A model generated the notes under the pieces. It saw nothing but the letters and a program-made list of their open reading frames with translations. It made no database searches and was not told where the DNA came from. Positions 12,271 through 23,404 of a DNA stretch of 64,000 nt are shown here, piece after piece. How positions within the stretch are numbered: position 1 is the stretch's first letter; every line of letters starts with the position of its first letter. Source of the DNA: Artocarpus heterophyllus (Eukaryota > Streptophyta > Magnoliopsida > Rosales > Moraceae); assembly GCA_025403435.1 (NCBI GenBank), contig CM046338.1, forward strand, positions 20,143,141-20,207,140. The letters are read 5' to 3'. The translations under genes were made by a program, and so were the position numbers.

Positions 12271-12380
12271 TTCGGCCTACCGATTCACCACTTCGGCCTG
12301 CCGGTTCCAACAAGTTCGGCCTGCCGATCTTTGGCAGACTTTTCGGCCTGTCGAACTTGAAAGTCCGGCCTGCCGAACTG
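12271..12380. repeat. Second dyad-repeat cluster in the same solo LTR (CT-centred, inverted orientation)
   Basis: Five copies of the form TTCGGCCTGCCGATC. The centre dinucleotide is CT, so this cluster is inverted relative to the one at 9938-10115. Transcripts of the LTR could pair the two clusters across about 2.2 kb. Confidence 0.88.
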
Positions 12381-12632
12381 TCTTTGAATACCATACATTA
12401 ATACATTCAAATCATCATTGCATCATAATTAAACATACATTAAAATTAACATAAACACTTGAGCACAACGATTCCATGCGGTCGTCACCTGTCATAAAAC
12501 TTGACTTAAATAGTTAGTAACATTAAGATCAAAAATCATAACATATAAAATAAATTATTATTAAAATTTCCTTAACATCGATACTAACTTAATATGATCC
12601 GTTACATAAAAATAGGTGGGTGTTACAATAGA

Positions 12633-13545
12633 TGCTCTGCTTACTTCCCACTGGCTTCCGCAGGTTTTGCAATCCCTGTAGGGAATTGGTAACATGGATT
12701 GTAGAACCAGAGTCCACCATGTGTTATAATTAACATCAATCATATTAGATTCATAACAAACAAGTGAGAGTTGAGTACCTTTCTTATCAAGCCATTCCCA
12801 GAATTTGGAGCAGTCTTTCTTTACGTACCCCTTCTTATTACAAAAGAAGCACTTGAACTCCTTCTTAATATCTGGCTGGGTAGGAGCCTTGCCTTTCCCC
12901 TTTTGCTTGGTCTGAGACTTTTTCTTATTGCCCTGGGTTGCCAAATTTACTTTCTCTCCCTCTTCCATGATGATTCTTCCCTCCTCCTGAACACACATGG
13001 TCAATAGCTCATTAATTGATGATTTGTTCTTATGTGTTATAGGAGATCTTAAAGAGACCATACTCAGAGGGTAGAGTGTGTAGAATGTAATGTACCAAGA
13101 ACGAATCAGACGTCTCAACCTCAAGCACCTTCAATTGAGCCGCAATGTCCCTCATGCGCATGATATGCTCACACACACCTTTTACACCGGTAAGCTTTAA
13201 GGATTAAAACTGCATTATCAGGGTACTTGCCAACGCCTTGTCTGAAGACTCAAATTGCTCATCAATAGCCTTTAGTAATGCTTAGACATTATCATATTGA
13301 TCAACCGAACCCCTAATCCCAACAGAGATCTTAGTCTTTATGAACATAACTGAGAGACGATTGGATCGCTCCCATTTTTCATATCGACTAACATCATTTG
13401 GAGTGCTAGTCTTAGTGATAGAGGGCGGTTCATCTTTCCTTATGGCATAGTCAATGTCCATCCACCTCAAATGAAGAAGAATCCTATCCTTCTAGATTTT
13501 ATAGTTATCACCTTTAAGCTCAGAAATATCACATTTCATATCAGA
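12633..13545 (-). pseudogene. Copia B gag and protease N-terminal remnant (minus strand)
   Basis: Gag starts near 13540 (M-K-C-D-I-S-E-L-K-G-D-N-Y-K-I) with a TGG-to-TAG stop immediately after. It continues in frame 13470-13282 (D-I-D-Y-A-I-R-K-D-E-P-P) and 13124-12633. The zinc knuckle at about 12815-12860 reads C-F-F-C-N-K-K-G-Y-V-K-K-D-C, with the CCHC histidine replaced by tyrosine. A lysine/glutamine-rich segment precedes it. The protease start (N-T-W-W at about 12712) is frameshifted before the D-S-G-A site, and the solo LTR then interrupts it. Confidence 0.85.
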
Positions 13546-14743
13546 TAAACTAACAAATTGAATTACTGCAATACATCAAACATACATGCTCATGTCACAA
13601 AATTTGAAGTTAATATATATATGTCATGTTTTACCAATGTAAATCATGCAACAAAAATTATGAATCATATGACATAAAAACTGCATGCGGGCTAAGTTTC
13701 TAATTCACATTAATTCACCTGCAACCATATGATTAAACTATTACACTATATTCTATTTCTTAATCACTGTGGGTAAATTAAGAAAATAGTTTAATATTTC
13801 ATTCTGAACAATCATATTTAATATAATAAAATTTTATGTGGGATAAGTTTCATTATACTAAACATAATTAGTTATAATTAATGCCCGTTTAACTAAATGT
13901 GATTTGAAAAACTTAACGTATAATTTTAATATAATCTAAGATGCTGTGGCTATTCTTAAATTAATTAAAATTATACAAATTACTCAAGGCATTTAATTTT
14001 CATGCATAAAATATTCATGAATTTGCATGTCTTAAAAAGAATAACAACTAAAGAATACATGCAAAATAAATTATGCATAAATTCAATAACATATCTAAAA
14101 TTAATTTTCAAAATTTATTTAAACATAAATAATAAAATTTTGGATTTCATTAAAAAAAACAACAATTTTCCAAAATACCTAAATTAAAAAATCCAAATTT
14201 TTTTTTTTATTTTTCACGCCTAAAAAACGACATATTGTTCTGGGCATTAAGCTCGAAAAGACGTGTTGTTTCGGCCCGAGAGAAATGCCAACATCCCGCT
14301 GAAAATGACATGTTGTTTTCTGCACTTGATGAAAATGACGTGTTGTTTTGACAGATGATGGGCCACCCTCATGAGCAAAAATGGCGTGTCGTCTTTCTTA
14401 ATGAAAAATGACATGTCGTTTTGAGCTTACAAAATGCGGCCTCCAAGGGGCCAAAACGACATGTCATTTTTAGCCCCTGATTTTGTTTTTTTTTTATATA
14501 TTATTTTGGGTCTTCTTTGCCAGAATTTGACCCAAACGGGTCCAATTGTAAACCTGGTCATTTCTATACCTTATGGGCACCAAAATTGACGTTTTAAAAA
14601 CTTAAAAATGTTAGAAAATCAATTTTCTAATGATTTCTAACATTGGTTTTCATCAAAAAAATCAAAAAATCATTTCAAAAACAACAAAATTTTAGGTATT
14701 TTGAAAAACTCCATTCAGATATATCAAGGCAGAGAAAAAACCA
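13546..14743 (-). other. Copia B leader (AT-rich, non-coding) with dyad repeats
   Basis: AT-rich sequence without coding potential between PBS and gag. The dyad cluster at 14222-14475 is its only distinctive structure. The open frame at 14002-14187 is low-complexity N/I/K/L-rich translation of AT-rich DNA. Confidence 0.7.
14222..14475. repeat. Dyad-repeat cluster, core AAACGACATGTCGTTT, in copia B leader
   Basis: Seven copies of a palindrome whose ideal form is AAACGACATGTCGTTT, at about 14226, 14258, 14305, 14333, 14380, 14404 and 14454. Spacing is 25-50 bp. Most departures from the ideal are C-to-T or G-to-A at the CpG positions, as expected for methylated DNA. Confidence 0.88.
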
Positions 14744-14759
14744 CGCTCTTGATACCAAA
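14744..14759 (-). other. Copia B primer-binding site
   Basis: Minus strand reads TTTGGTATCAAGAGC directly after the LTR end TTTTTTTACA. It matches the initiator-Met tRNA type site (TGGTATCAGAGC) with small changes and sets the LTR boundary at 14760. Confidence 0.85.
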
Positions 14760-15238
14760 TGTAAAAAAATTGCATGTATACATAGTTATGATTTCATATA
14801 TGCATAAACCAAATTGCATGAAAATCATCTAAATACGGAAACGTAAAGGAAAGAAAATCTAACCTCCAACCATTGATAATCTGAAGAATGAATGAATGGA
14901 AAGTTTCTCTGCAAGAATTCCTGAAGAAGATTTTGTGAAAAAAAAGAGAATCTTCAATACCTTCTGTAATTTTGAGAGATGGTGTATTTCAAAATAAAAC
15001 TACACAGGCATAGGGACCCCTCTCGTATGTGATATTTATAGACACCCATCATCAGAGTGTGTTACCATCAAGATGTATCTCTGAAACAAGGCCTTCTTTC
15101 TGAAATTTTATATCAGTTCAGATATAACCTTTGGTTGATACCCTTTAGAAAAAATAAGTATGTTGGACCACTTAAATTTATTTATTTATTATCATTTAAA
15201 AAACCAAATAAATAAAAATAAATAAATTAAAAATAACA
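14760..15238 (-). repeat. Copia B 5' LTR (479 bp)
   Basis: Minus strand begins TGTTATTTTTAATTT at 15238 and ends TTTTTTTACA at 14760, next to the PBS. The length is close to copia C's LTRs (466-467 bp). The outer flank begins at 15239 and is the boundary between the retrotransposon stack and the GH1 gene region. The partner target duplication would be left of the window. Confidence 0.8.
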
Positions 15239-15349
15239 CTCCTTTTTTTTTGGTTCCACGTCAATAGTCTCTTTAGCAAAATGGTTAGATCTGTTTTTTA
15301 TGGTTAGACTAGTTTTTGGTACGATGCTTTCTCTTGTAAAACTTACAAG

Positions 15350-15509
15350 GTATTTGGCAACGTTGGTTAGAACCAACTTTTTTTGTTCAAAACATTATAA
15401 CATATAGGAGTTTTATATTGTAGCAAATTTTTTTCTTTTATTGTAATATATGAGAGCTTTATACTATTCTTAACTAAAAAATTAGCTCTAACCAACCTTG
15501 CCAAACATC
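15350..15509. mobile_element. MITE with GTATTTGGCAA/TTGCCAAACAT termini (copy 1)
   Basis: About 160 bp bounded by imperfect inverted ends (GTATTTGGCAACGTTGGTTAG and CTAACCAACCTTGCCAAACAT). The internal phrases TATATTGTAGCAAA and GAGAGCTTTATACT also occur in copies at 57275, 60072 and 62119. Ends of the form GTGTTTGGCAA are common in plant hAT-type MITEs; the superfamily is inferred. Confidence 0.7.
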
Positions 15510-16048
15510 TTAATAACTAAAAAATAGTTTTAACTGTAAAAAACAATTCTAATTGATTTTTCAAACAAACGTTAAATGAACTACGTAAGAGAAACGACAA
15601 TCTTAGATACTTGCAAAGAGAAAAGGTAAAACAAGGATGGTTGGTCTCGCTATCCTCAAAATGCAGTTAAAGTTAGAAAAATGTGACCAAAAATTAATTC
15701 CAGTGGCAGTTTAAAAATGTCAGGTAAACTAAGAGCATCCAACGGAATGTTATATCGGCGTGTGAATGCGAAATTTTGACATTTAAAAAGTAAAGAACAC
15801 CCTCCTCGTAACTGACGTACAACATAGGCTGAGTCCCATTTGAAAGGAAGTTATATTAACATTGGACCGAAAAAGTTTCAAATTCAATTTCAACTATCGC
15901 CTTGTTTGATTCTTAATTATCATCATAAACTACAACAATCAACTCGATATATTTTTTTAATTTTAATCCTTCCACATGTTATTGTATCTGAGTGAATTCT
16001 TTCATATATATTACGTACTTTGTTGACTCTTAAACTTGCATTTTTCAG
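15510..16048. other. Non-coding flank upstream of the first GH1 exon
   Basis: No coding exon is visible between the MITE and the exon beginning at 16049. The GH1 first exon (signal peptide and the F-V-F-G-x-(G/A)-T-S-A-Y-Q-x-E-G segment) is not found here. It is either lost or displaced to the far side of copia B, left of the window. Confidence 0.6.
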
Positions 16049-19000
16049 GGTACATGAATGGAGCCACGGGAGACATAGCTTGTGATGTATATCACAAATA
16101 CAAGGTTCACCTCAGTCGATTGCTTGACTCTTTTTTAATCATTATTTTTTATTATCATAATTCTATTCACGCACCCCTTTAATTTAAAATTTATTATTTT
16201 AAAAGCATATTGGTTGAATTTATTATATGTAAAATGACCCTCCACATTGATTCATTGAGTTTGTTAAATTAAATATAAATAAATTTCCTATCTTATTTTG
16301 AATTTTTTAAATTAACATGCATAATAATGTTCTTTAGTCTTTAAATAAATAATTAAGCTTGCAACATTGCGTCACACATTGTATGTTTATGTATGTATAC
16401 ATAAACATTGCTTCACATATTGTGGGGGGGGAATTCACGCTTAGAGCTTTGTCCAAAGAGACAGATAAACAAGAATTCAAAAAAAAAAAAAATTGTAATG
16501 GTGAATGTGAAAAGATACCTGAAGTGGGGTAGAAATAATAATCTTGTAAAAATAGTTATGGGTAATATTAAAATTAATAAGAGTGTCTATAAAGTATATA
16601 ATCCTTTTAAAACTTTCACAAAAAATGTTTTTTAAACTAGATGTGTTTAGAAAGAGGCATTGAGAATCAAGTAGACTAGTGGAGTGTACTAATAACATTA
16701 TCCTTAACTAATAACATTATCCTTATTGTTTCCTACTTACAGATTAATGTTAATCAACTAATTCCTTTTTTGAATGTAAAGAAAATACTTAACTTTATTG
16801 CTAGTTGCTGCTATAATGTAATCACGATCTAAATGCTTATTAAAATCTAGGCTTTGATTCATAGAAATTCATTTGCAGGAAGATTTCCAACTCATGGTTA
16901 AGACAGGCTTAGAAGCATTCAGATTCTTCAGATTCTCCATTTCATGGTCAAGGCTTATTCCAAGTATGATTACTTGTATTAAGCAAGAACCGAGTAAATT
17001 TCTGTTTCGTCTTCTAGTACTTTGACCATTTTCTGTTTTTCAGATGGAAGGGGACCTATAAATCCAAAGGGTTTACAATATTACAACAACTTTATCAAAG
17101 AACTAGTCAACCACGGTAACTACAACTAAATGATTTGTGAAATATTATTTTTTTAATGTATGTGAAGTTATCATTTTGGTATCTACATGTTTTGACTTTA
17201 TCAGATATCTTTTTGTTCTGATAATCCTTTTAAGGTAGATGTAGTTCTAAAAAACATACATGCATGCATGCATATCCTAACATGCATATATTCAATATAT
17301 ACCTTAAGGTAGTTCTTTGCAGTTTGACATATCCTTTCTCCGCTTTTAGCCTAAAATATAGTTAAAGAGGAAAAAAAAAAACACTAATAAAAAAGAGAGG
17401 AGGGAGGTAACGAGAACATCTTTATTTTGATATTTAATTTTGGTCCTTATAATAGGATCTTATACAGATACTGTAAGTTTTTGACCGTTGAATTTGTTCA
17501 AAATCATATCAATATATATTTATATATATACACGCACAAAAAGATAGTTTCCGATACCCTACTGGCAATGCATTTTTTCAAGTCTAACTATACAAATCTT
17601 TTCATTTTTTCATTACCTTTTTTTTTTTTTTTTTGATATTTTCTCTAGATTAGACTAGACTAGCAAATAAGATAATTCATGTTAAAAAAAACTGCAGGAT
17701 ACTTTACGGGAATTATAAGAACATAAAAGTACCAACAAATATAGTCGAAAATAACAGGGCATACCGGAATGATAATTTTCCTTTAACTTTTCCACTTATA
17801 TAAAGAAAACATATCCTAAAAACTTCCATCTTTCGTAGGAATCCAACCACATGTTACATTACACCATGCTGATCTCCCACAAGTACTTGAAGACGAGTAT
17901 GGACGATGGGTCAGTCGAAAGATTGTTTATGTTTCTTTAGCTCTAGCTGGTGAAGTTCATGCAGAGACTACAAAAATGAGCGATTGACACAGTCGAATAT
18001 TGTAATGTGGATGCAGAAAAGATTTCAAGGAATATGCAGATGTGTGCTTCAGAGAGTTTGGTGATAGAATAAACACTGGACTACTATAAACGAGGCCAAT
18101 GTGTTTTTATTAGGGGGTTATGACTTGGGATATCTACCACCTGGTCGATGTTCGCGCCTGTTCGGAGTTTTTGACTGCTCTACAGGCAACTCCTCAACCG
18201 AGCCATACATTGCCGCTCATCATATGTTATTGGCACATGCATCAGTTGCTAGGTTGTATGAGAAAAACTACAAGGTAATCCTTAAGCTTTTTCTCGAATA
18301 GACGCCTTAATTCTTTACTAATAAAATCAATAGTAGTTGACGCTGTTTCATTCTTAATATGGTAGCTATGTGCATTTCAATCACTACAGAACTCTACTAT
18401 GATTAAAAAAGAAAGATTACAAAAGAATCACACCTCAAGTCTCTCAGATGCTCTTTATTTCTGCTAATCTCATTCCTAAAATCGGCGCCCCCAGCATGTG
18501 TAATCAAGGCAACCACGTGCAAGCTTTGCATCGATATAAAATAGGCTCCACCTGTTTCACGTTTTCACATCAAGTGCTTGGACTTAGGAAATAGTTTGAT
18601 CTATATAGCCCGGACCATCAGGTCAACAGTAAAGTGCAAAGTCAACTTCCTGCTTAAGCTTGACAAGAACTTACCTTCTGTTTGACAACCTCCGTTTGAA
18701 ACATGGCTTGTGGTTCCAATCGCATGTTCAGTAGTGTCTTCTCTTACATTCTACAGTGTTTTTCAGCTCAAACCATTAGTTTCAACTCATTTCTAAAATG
18801 GCTATTAGATTTACTTAGCTCAGTTTTGTTAAGTCAGATGGTTGATCTAAATTATCTGATAGTGCGAATTAGAATTTACAGCTAAGAAAAGCATATATCA
18901 TGAAACGAATGTTGATCACTTGAGAGAAATTTTTGGGCCATGCAGGACAAGCAGCAGGGGTTTATAGGGATCAATATATTTGCTTATTGGTTTGTTCCTC

Positions 19001-20053
19001 TAACAGACAGCAATGAAGATAAAAGTGCTACTCAAAGGGCACTTACTTTTATATTGGTTGGTAAGTTACAAATTACTTTTCTTGTTTGTTATTATTATTA
19101 TTTCAGAAGTAGTTTTTATCAACTTGTCCAATACACAATGTCTTTACGGCTCATCCTGAAAGTAACAAAATCCTTTTTTTTCCCTTAGAGTACTTATTGA
19201 GTCCACATTGTGTTATAGGTTTTGGAATCCCTTGATATTTGGAGATTACCCTCAAGTATTGAAATAGAATGCAGGCAGAAGAATTCCAGCCTTCACCGCC
19301 CATGAATCCGACATCATCAGGGGTTCCTTCGACTTTTTAGGACTGAATTACTATAATGTGATTTATGTCGAGGACAAGTCTAGCACCCTTCAGTCGGAAA
19401 ACAGGGACTTTATCGTATAAATGGGATTAAAATTGTATTGTATGCCTCTTTCGCATAAATAAATTTTCAAGATTTGTAACTTGGACGTCATGTCATAACT
19501 GTAGAAATAAAAATAGGATATCACTATCAATAGAGTGTATTTCTGAACGTTAGATTTGGCAAACGAAAAAGTGTGCAAAACACATAAAATATGATACAGA
19601 TATAATGATTTAAATAAAGCCCTACTTGTAGACGCTACCATTGTGTTCTCAAAGTTCTAACCACCCCTTACTGGTAAAAACAAACAAAAATAAAAAATGT
19701 CTTGGCCTTTATCAAACGGATCTCACAAGTCAATGTATCCAATGGTTTCACTTATAGTTTTGACAATCAACACTTTTTGTCTCATTGAAACAAGTAGTAA
19801 ATTGAGGTTCAATAGAATTGACTCATTGAAGCTCTTTTTTCTTGGCAGTTGTGCAAAATGATACGTCAAGATTTGAGGTAAACAATCGAATGATAAACTT
19901 CTTCAGTTGGTTAATTTGTGCCTTGGAATTCTTTTGTGTGTCATTGATCCTCTAATTTGATGCAGTATCCAATTACACCATGGGGCCTAGCAGGAGTTTT
20001 GGAGTACATGAAGCAACATTATAAGAATCCTCCTATTTACATCCATGAAAATG
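16049..20053 (+). pseudogene. Family 1 beta-glucosidase (BGLU10/11-like), 5' and central exons, decayed
   Basis: Nine exons of a plant GH1 beta-glucosidase follow one another with GT/AG introns: 16049-16104 (G-A-T-G-D-I-A-C-D), 16880-16963 (F-S-I-S-W-S-R), 17044-17115 (G-L-Q-Y-Y-N-N), 17839-17924 (H-A-D-L-P-Q), about 18017-18274 (acid/base motif T-I-N-E-A-N, then P-P-G-R-C-S), 18946-19060, 19219-about 19440, 19849-19877 and 19966-20053 (nucleophile motif Y-I-H-E-N-G). GH1 enzymes hydrolyse beta-glucosides, usually in vacuole, apoplast or ER. Lesions: a 9-bp duplication in exon 2, a 1-bp deletion around 18070 just before T-I-N-E-A-N, and in-frame stops at 19265 (TAG) and 19418 (TAA). The first exon is missing, and the last exons lie 38.6 kb downstream. 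Clearly a pseudogene; closeness to BGLU10/11 is my recognition, not a search. Confidence 0.92.
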
Positions 20054-20231
20054 GTAATCATTGTCCCTCTCTCTCTCTCTCTCTTCTCGTGACATTATTT
20101 TAAAATTGTTTTACAGAATATTGATTGGATAAGCATAAGACCACACGAAGAAGAAAAATTTGAATGCTAGAACTACGTTACCATTTATTCTTTAGCATAA
20201 TGGTTCAAATTCCATGGACTATTATTCAATC

Positions 20232-20549
20232 AGGGGCGGAGGGAGGTGGAAGCGAGGGGCGCGGGATTTTTTATTTTTAAGTGTGTGTATATATATATAT
20301 GCACTTATTTGGAACTTTTACATATATATACTTATGTATCTATAACTTAGATATATATTTCAAATATCTATCTAATAATCCTAATTTCAATATATTTTAT
20401 TGTTTATCTTAGTTTTGTTTTGTGTTTTCCTATTAAATTCTAGGTGCTTTGTTGAAATATTTTTCTTTAATGTGCTTTTCTTAGAGCATTTTGTTTTTGA
20501 AATTCTTATAAATTTTAAAGATGACCTATAAAAATAATATTCTTTTTAT
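20232..20549 (+). mobile_element. Left part of a hAT-like element carrying CAGGGGCGGAG end
   Basis: Begins CAGGGGCGGAGGGAGG, the terminal type of plant hAT-like elements (usually CAGGGGCGGAGCCAGG). Its AT-rich body matches 57450-58010 nearly base for base, with the same order of phrases (GCAAATATCTATCTAATAAT-like, GTGTTTTCCTATTAAATT, AAGATGACCTATAAA). The LINE polyT tail follows at about 20550, so this is one half of an element whose other half is at 57450-58475. It sits inside a GH1 intron. Confidence 0.7.
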
Positions 20550-20551
20550 AA

Positions 20552-21158
20552 ATTTTTTTTTGTGAGAAACAAGGATTTCATTAGTGAGGAACGAAGGACA
20601 AAGCCAGCAAACCTGGTCTTTAGAGCCCAAGAACACAGCAAATGGGCAGACCTACTCAGCAATCTAGAAATCCATGCGAAACTAACCGAAGAAACCTCAT
20701 TACTCAATGACAAAACATTAGAAAACAAGCGTCTAGGAGTATCTTAGAGTCACCCTCAACACAAACACGAGGCCAACTCAAACTGACTGCCAAATTAAGA
20801 GCTCTCCAAATGGCCTACAATTCTGCTTCTGCAGCAGAATTGGCTTCTACCACACCAGCCCACATACAGATAGCTTATCCATCATGGTTTCTGGCGATAA
20901 TAGCTGCACTAGCATTCCCGTTCTTGAAAGCACCATCCACGTTGATCTTGATAATTCCTGCAGGTGGCTTGGTCTCTCCCTCAACTAGCTGGTTTAGAGA
21001 ATGGGGAAGTTGATCACGAGAAGTCACAGCTCTGAGATGGTCTCCAAGTTGAATTTGAATATTACTCATAATGGCTCCAACCTGTGGTTGGATATTACGA
21101 AACATCAAGTCATTTCTAGCTGACCAGATTTTGGCGATCGTGATTGCAGCCCATATTG
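20552..21158 (-). pseudogene. L1-type LINE, 3' part with RNase H domain (minus strand)
   Basis: Minus-strand frame 21108-20875 contains P-P-A-G-I-I-K-I-N-V-D-G-A-F, the start of the RNase H-like domain (RVT_3) at the C-terminus of plant LINE polyproteins. Decayed coding sequence continues to about 20750. A polyT run at 20552-20559 is the poly(A) tail on the minus strand and marks the 3' end. The same LINE continues at 23304-23399 and 30265-31010 once later insertions are removed. Both insertion sites have perfect target duplications, which confirms continuity. Confidence 0.85.
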
Positions 21159-23298
21159 TGTAACGTCCCGAAATTTATTTAATATTAATGTAATGTAAAT
21201 GATGAATTAGTGTGCCATAATTAAAGTTTTAACTTTAATTAGATTATTTGGTTGGATTTTTAGTTTTTGGTTGTTTTGTTAAATTGATGTGTTCAAAAGA
21301 TTCCTTGTTGATTTAAAATGATGTTTTGAGTTTTAAAACACAACAATTTGTAAAATGTTAAAAATACTTCGTTTTGCAAAACCGTGGGCGGCACATGGTT
21401 TTCGCACAGTAAAACCGCCCACCGATTTTCTCTATTTATTTCTCTCTCTCTCTCTCTCCTCATTCACGTTTCACTCTCTCTCTCTTGGTCTCTCGGCAGC
21501 CTCTCTCTCTCTCTAATTTCTTCACAAATTTTGAAACCACATTCGAATCCAAGCTTCGGAACAGCAAGGAGGAAGCTCGGGGACGTGATTCGGCAACCGA
21601 GAACGCGGATTGAAGCTTCGATTCGAGGTTAGATTCGAAATTTCTAAACTTTTTACAAAATTTTCAATTTTGTGTGTTTTTGAAATCTAAGTTTGTTTTA
21701 GCTTAGAAAACCGTGGATTTGTGTTAAATGAGCTTAGAACAACTAGAATCTAAACCTAGATTGAAGAAAAACGGATTGGATTCAAGATTTTCATTTTCTC
21801 CTCTTTTTCTCATTTTCGGATTTTTGAGGATTTCGAGTTCAAATGTTGTTTAAATGATCCCAAACATGTTCTAGAATGTTTTTCTATCAACTATAGTTGT
21901 TTTTCATGCCTGGGATTTGAGAAAAACAGGTTAGAAACAAGATTTGGATTTTGGGGATCGAGAAACCCGTGGCTGGGATTTCTGGATCTTCCCAGTTCGG
22001 CAGGCCGAAGTTCATGTTCGGCAGGCCGGAGTGATGATCGGCAGGCCGGTGTTCTTCCGACCGGCAGGCCGAATCTGGGAAATGTTCGGCAGGCCGAACT
22101 TTGCTTCCGGCAGGCCGAACTGTACAGTTCGGCAGGCCGAAGCAGGGCGTCCGGCAGGCCGACCGAGGCATGGAAAATTTTGTGATTTTTATCCGATTTC
22201 ATTGTTTTGAACCCTGATTTAAATCCCAACCTTATAGGATGATTTTAATGATACAAATGGCACACTAGGACATCATGAAGTGATTTATTAACATAGAATG
22301 TTTCAAACTAGAAATTGATCGACTTAGTTTGTATCTAGGATTGTTCGTGGTTCCGTGGAGCTAACGTATAGCGGATCGGGATTACGGTGTGGGGTACCGG
22401 CACGAGTACTGAGGTAGGACTTCTATCCTATTTCTTTGGTAGCCTGGTTTTGAAATGATTTGGCTTTGAAAAGGATTTCTATCAAAATGTTTTCAACGGT
22501 TGTTTGAAAATGGTTTTATCGGTTATATTTTTATATACCGTGACATGAAATGAATTTCATAATGAATGTAATTGACAACACTCGGTAATTGGGTTTTGAA
22601 TGATAATGATAATAAACACATGGGCATGATGCCATATCAGAGATCGGGTCGTGATCGACCTTGGGGGCAGGTCCCGAAACCCAGCTGGGCCACTACGGTG
22701 GTGATTTCATGGTTTGCCTAGGTAAAAGTAAACTGGTGTTTGGATTTGACGAGTAGACTGTTCTGTGTCAGAACGGTTCTACTCAATTTATTTATTTATT
22801 TATTCAAGTTTCTTTTTGTATAACTCCTGATAATGTTATGTTTCTTTGTATAAGACTATTTTATAAAACATAGTCCTACTGAGCCTTTCGCTCACGTTTT
22901 ATTGTTTTAAATTTCCCCCCCTCTAGGTGGTTTCCCATTTAGGTTTGGAGAAGATTCTTCGGACCGAACTCAGGAGCAATAGGAGAATTTATTTACATTC
23001 TGTATTTATTAATCAAGGCATGTAAGACTTAACTTTATTTGTACTTGGACTGTAATTGTATTTGTGATATTGTCAGATTCATGTGTGTGCACAAGTTGTG
23101 GGTTGTGGAACCCATATTCGCGGTTTTTATTCAATTATTGTTATTTGTTTAATGATTTTTAAATTCTTTATCAAATGTGGTGGAAAAATCTCTTTATTTC
23201 TGCTCAATTGGATTTTTAAACCCTTAATTTCAATTAAATTCTCTTTTAATTAATCTAAATATTCCGCCACGTCACCTCCCGTACTCCGGGGCGTGACA
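21159..23298 (+). mobile_element. Solo LTR (2140 bp) with perfect target duplication TATTG
   Basis: Starts TGTAACGTCCCG and ends GGGGCGTGACA. It is flanked by TATTG at 21154-21158 and 23299-23303 and interrupts the LINE. There is no internal coding region, PBS or PPT, so it is a solo LTR. The near-palindromic ends and the LTR size suggest a Ty3/gypsy-like family; plus orientation is inferred. It contains CT-rich microsatellite runs (21430-21515) and a dyad-repeat cluster (21994-22170). The open frames at 21384-21632 and 21887-22229 are translations of those simple repeats. Confidence 0.9.
21994..22170. repeat. Dyad-repeat cluster in the 21159-23298 solo LTR
   Basis: Eight well-preserved copies of (G/C)TTCGGCAGGCCGAA(C/G) with 8-14 bp spacers, the last running into GCCGACCGAGGC. 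This is the best-preserved of the six clusters in the window. All copies are AG-centred. Confidence 0.92.
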
Positions 23299-23303
23299 TA
23301 TTG

Positions 23304-23399
23304 TGAACTCGTTCTTGTCTCTCTCAAGCTCACGGCCTCTCTTGACCAAGACATCAGGCGGCTGTAACAAGAGAAGCAAGAACTCTTTTGGGAAGCCAA
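23304..23399 (-). pseudogene. LINE fragment between solo LTR and copia C (minus strand)
   Basis: Only about 100 bp, but on the minus strand it encodes the LINE segment that links the zinc-binding domain (30265-30707) to the RNase H domain (20875-21108), for example L-V-K-R-G-R-E-L-E-R-D-K. It is bounded by the TATTG and GATCA target duplications. Confidence 0.8.
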
Positions 23400-23404
23400 G
23401 ATCA

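Larger units (their letters stand above)
9632..12627 (-). mobile_element. Solo LTR (2996 bp) with perfect 5-bp target duplication ATAGA
   Basis: The segment starts TGTAGCGCCC and ends GGTGTTACA, and is flanked on both sides by ATAGA (9627-9631 and 12628-12632). Removing it rejoins copia B's protease sequence. No gag, pol, PBS or PPT lies inside, so it is a solo LTR, the usual product of recombination between two LTRs. Ends of type TGTAACACCC...GCGCTACA (read on minus) suggest a Ty3/gypsy-like family, with minus orientation inferred. It carries two dyad-repeat clusters near its ends. The open frame at 11765-12085 is hydrophobic low-complexity sequence without homology that I recognise. Confidence 0.9.
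6930..15238 (-). mobile_element. Copia B: older Ty1/copia retrotransposon, interrupted by copia A and a solo LTR
   Basis: On the minus strand: LTR (15238-14760), primer-binding site (14759-14744), leader with its own dyad repeats, gag (about 13545-12633), protease interrupted by a solo LTR (12627-9632), integrase (about 9400-8100), RT (7946-7127) and RNase H up to 6930, where copia A's LTR begins. The rest of RNase H and the 3' LTR should lie left of the window beyond copia A. Encoded motifs are close to those of copia C (for example A-Q-V-C-T-R-P-D-I in both), so B and C appear to belong to one lineage. All B frames are broken. Confidence 0.88.

Noticed and set aside
16408..16698. Open frames on both strands in a GH1 intron
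   Set aside because: AT-rich intron with poly(A). The frames overlap antiparallel and lack any family feature.
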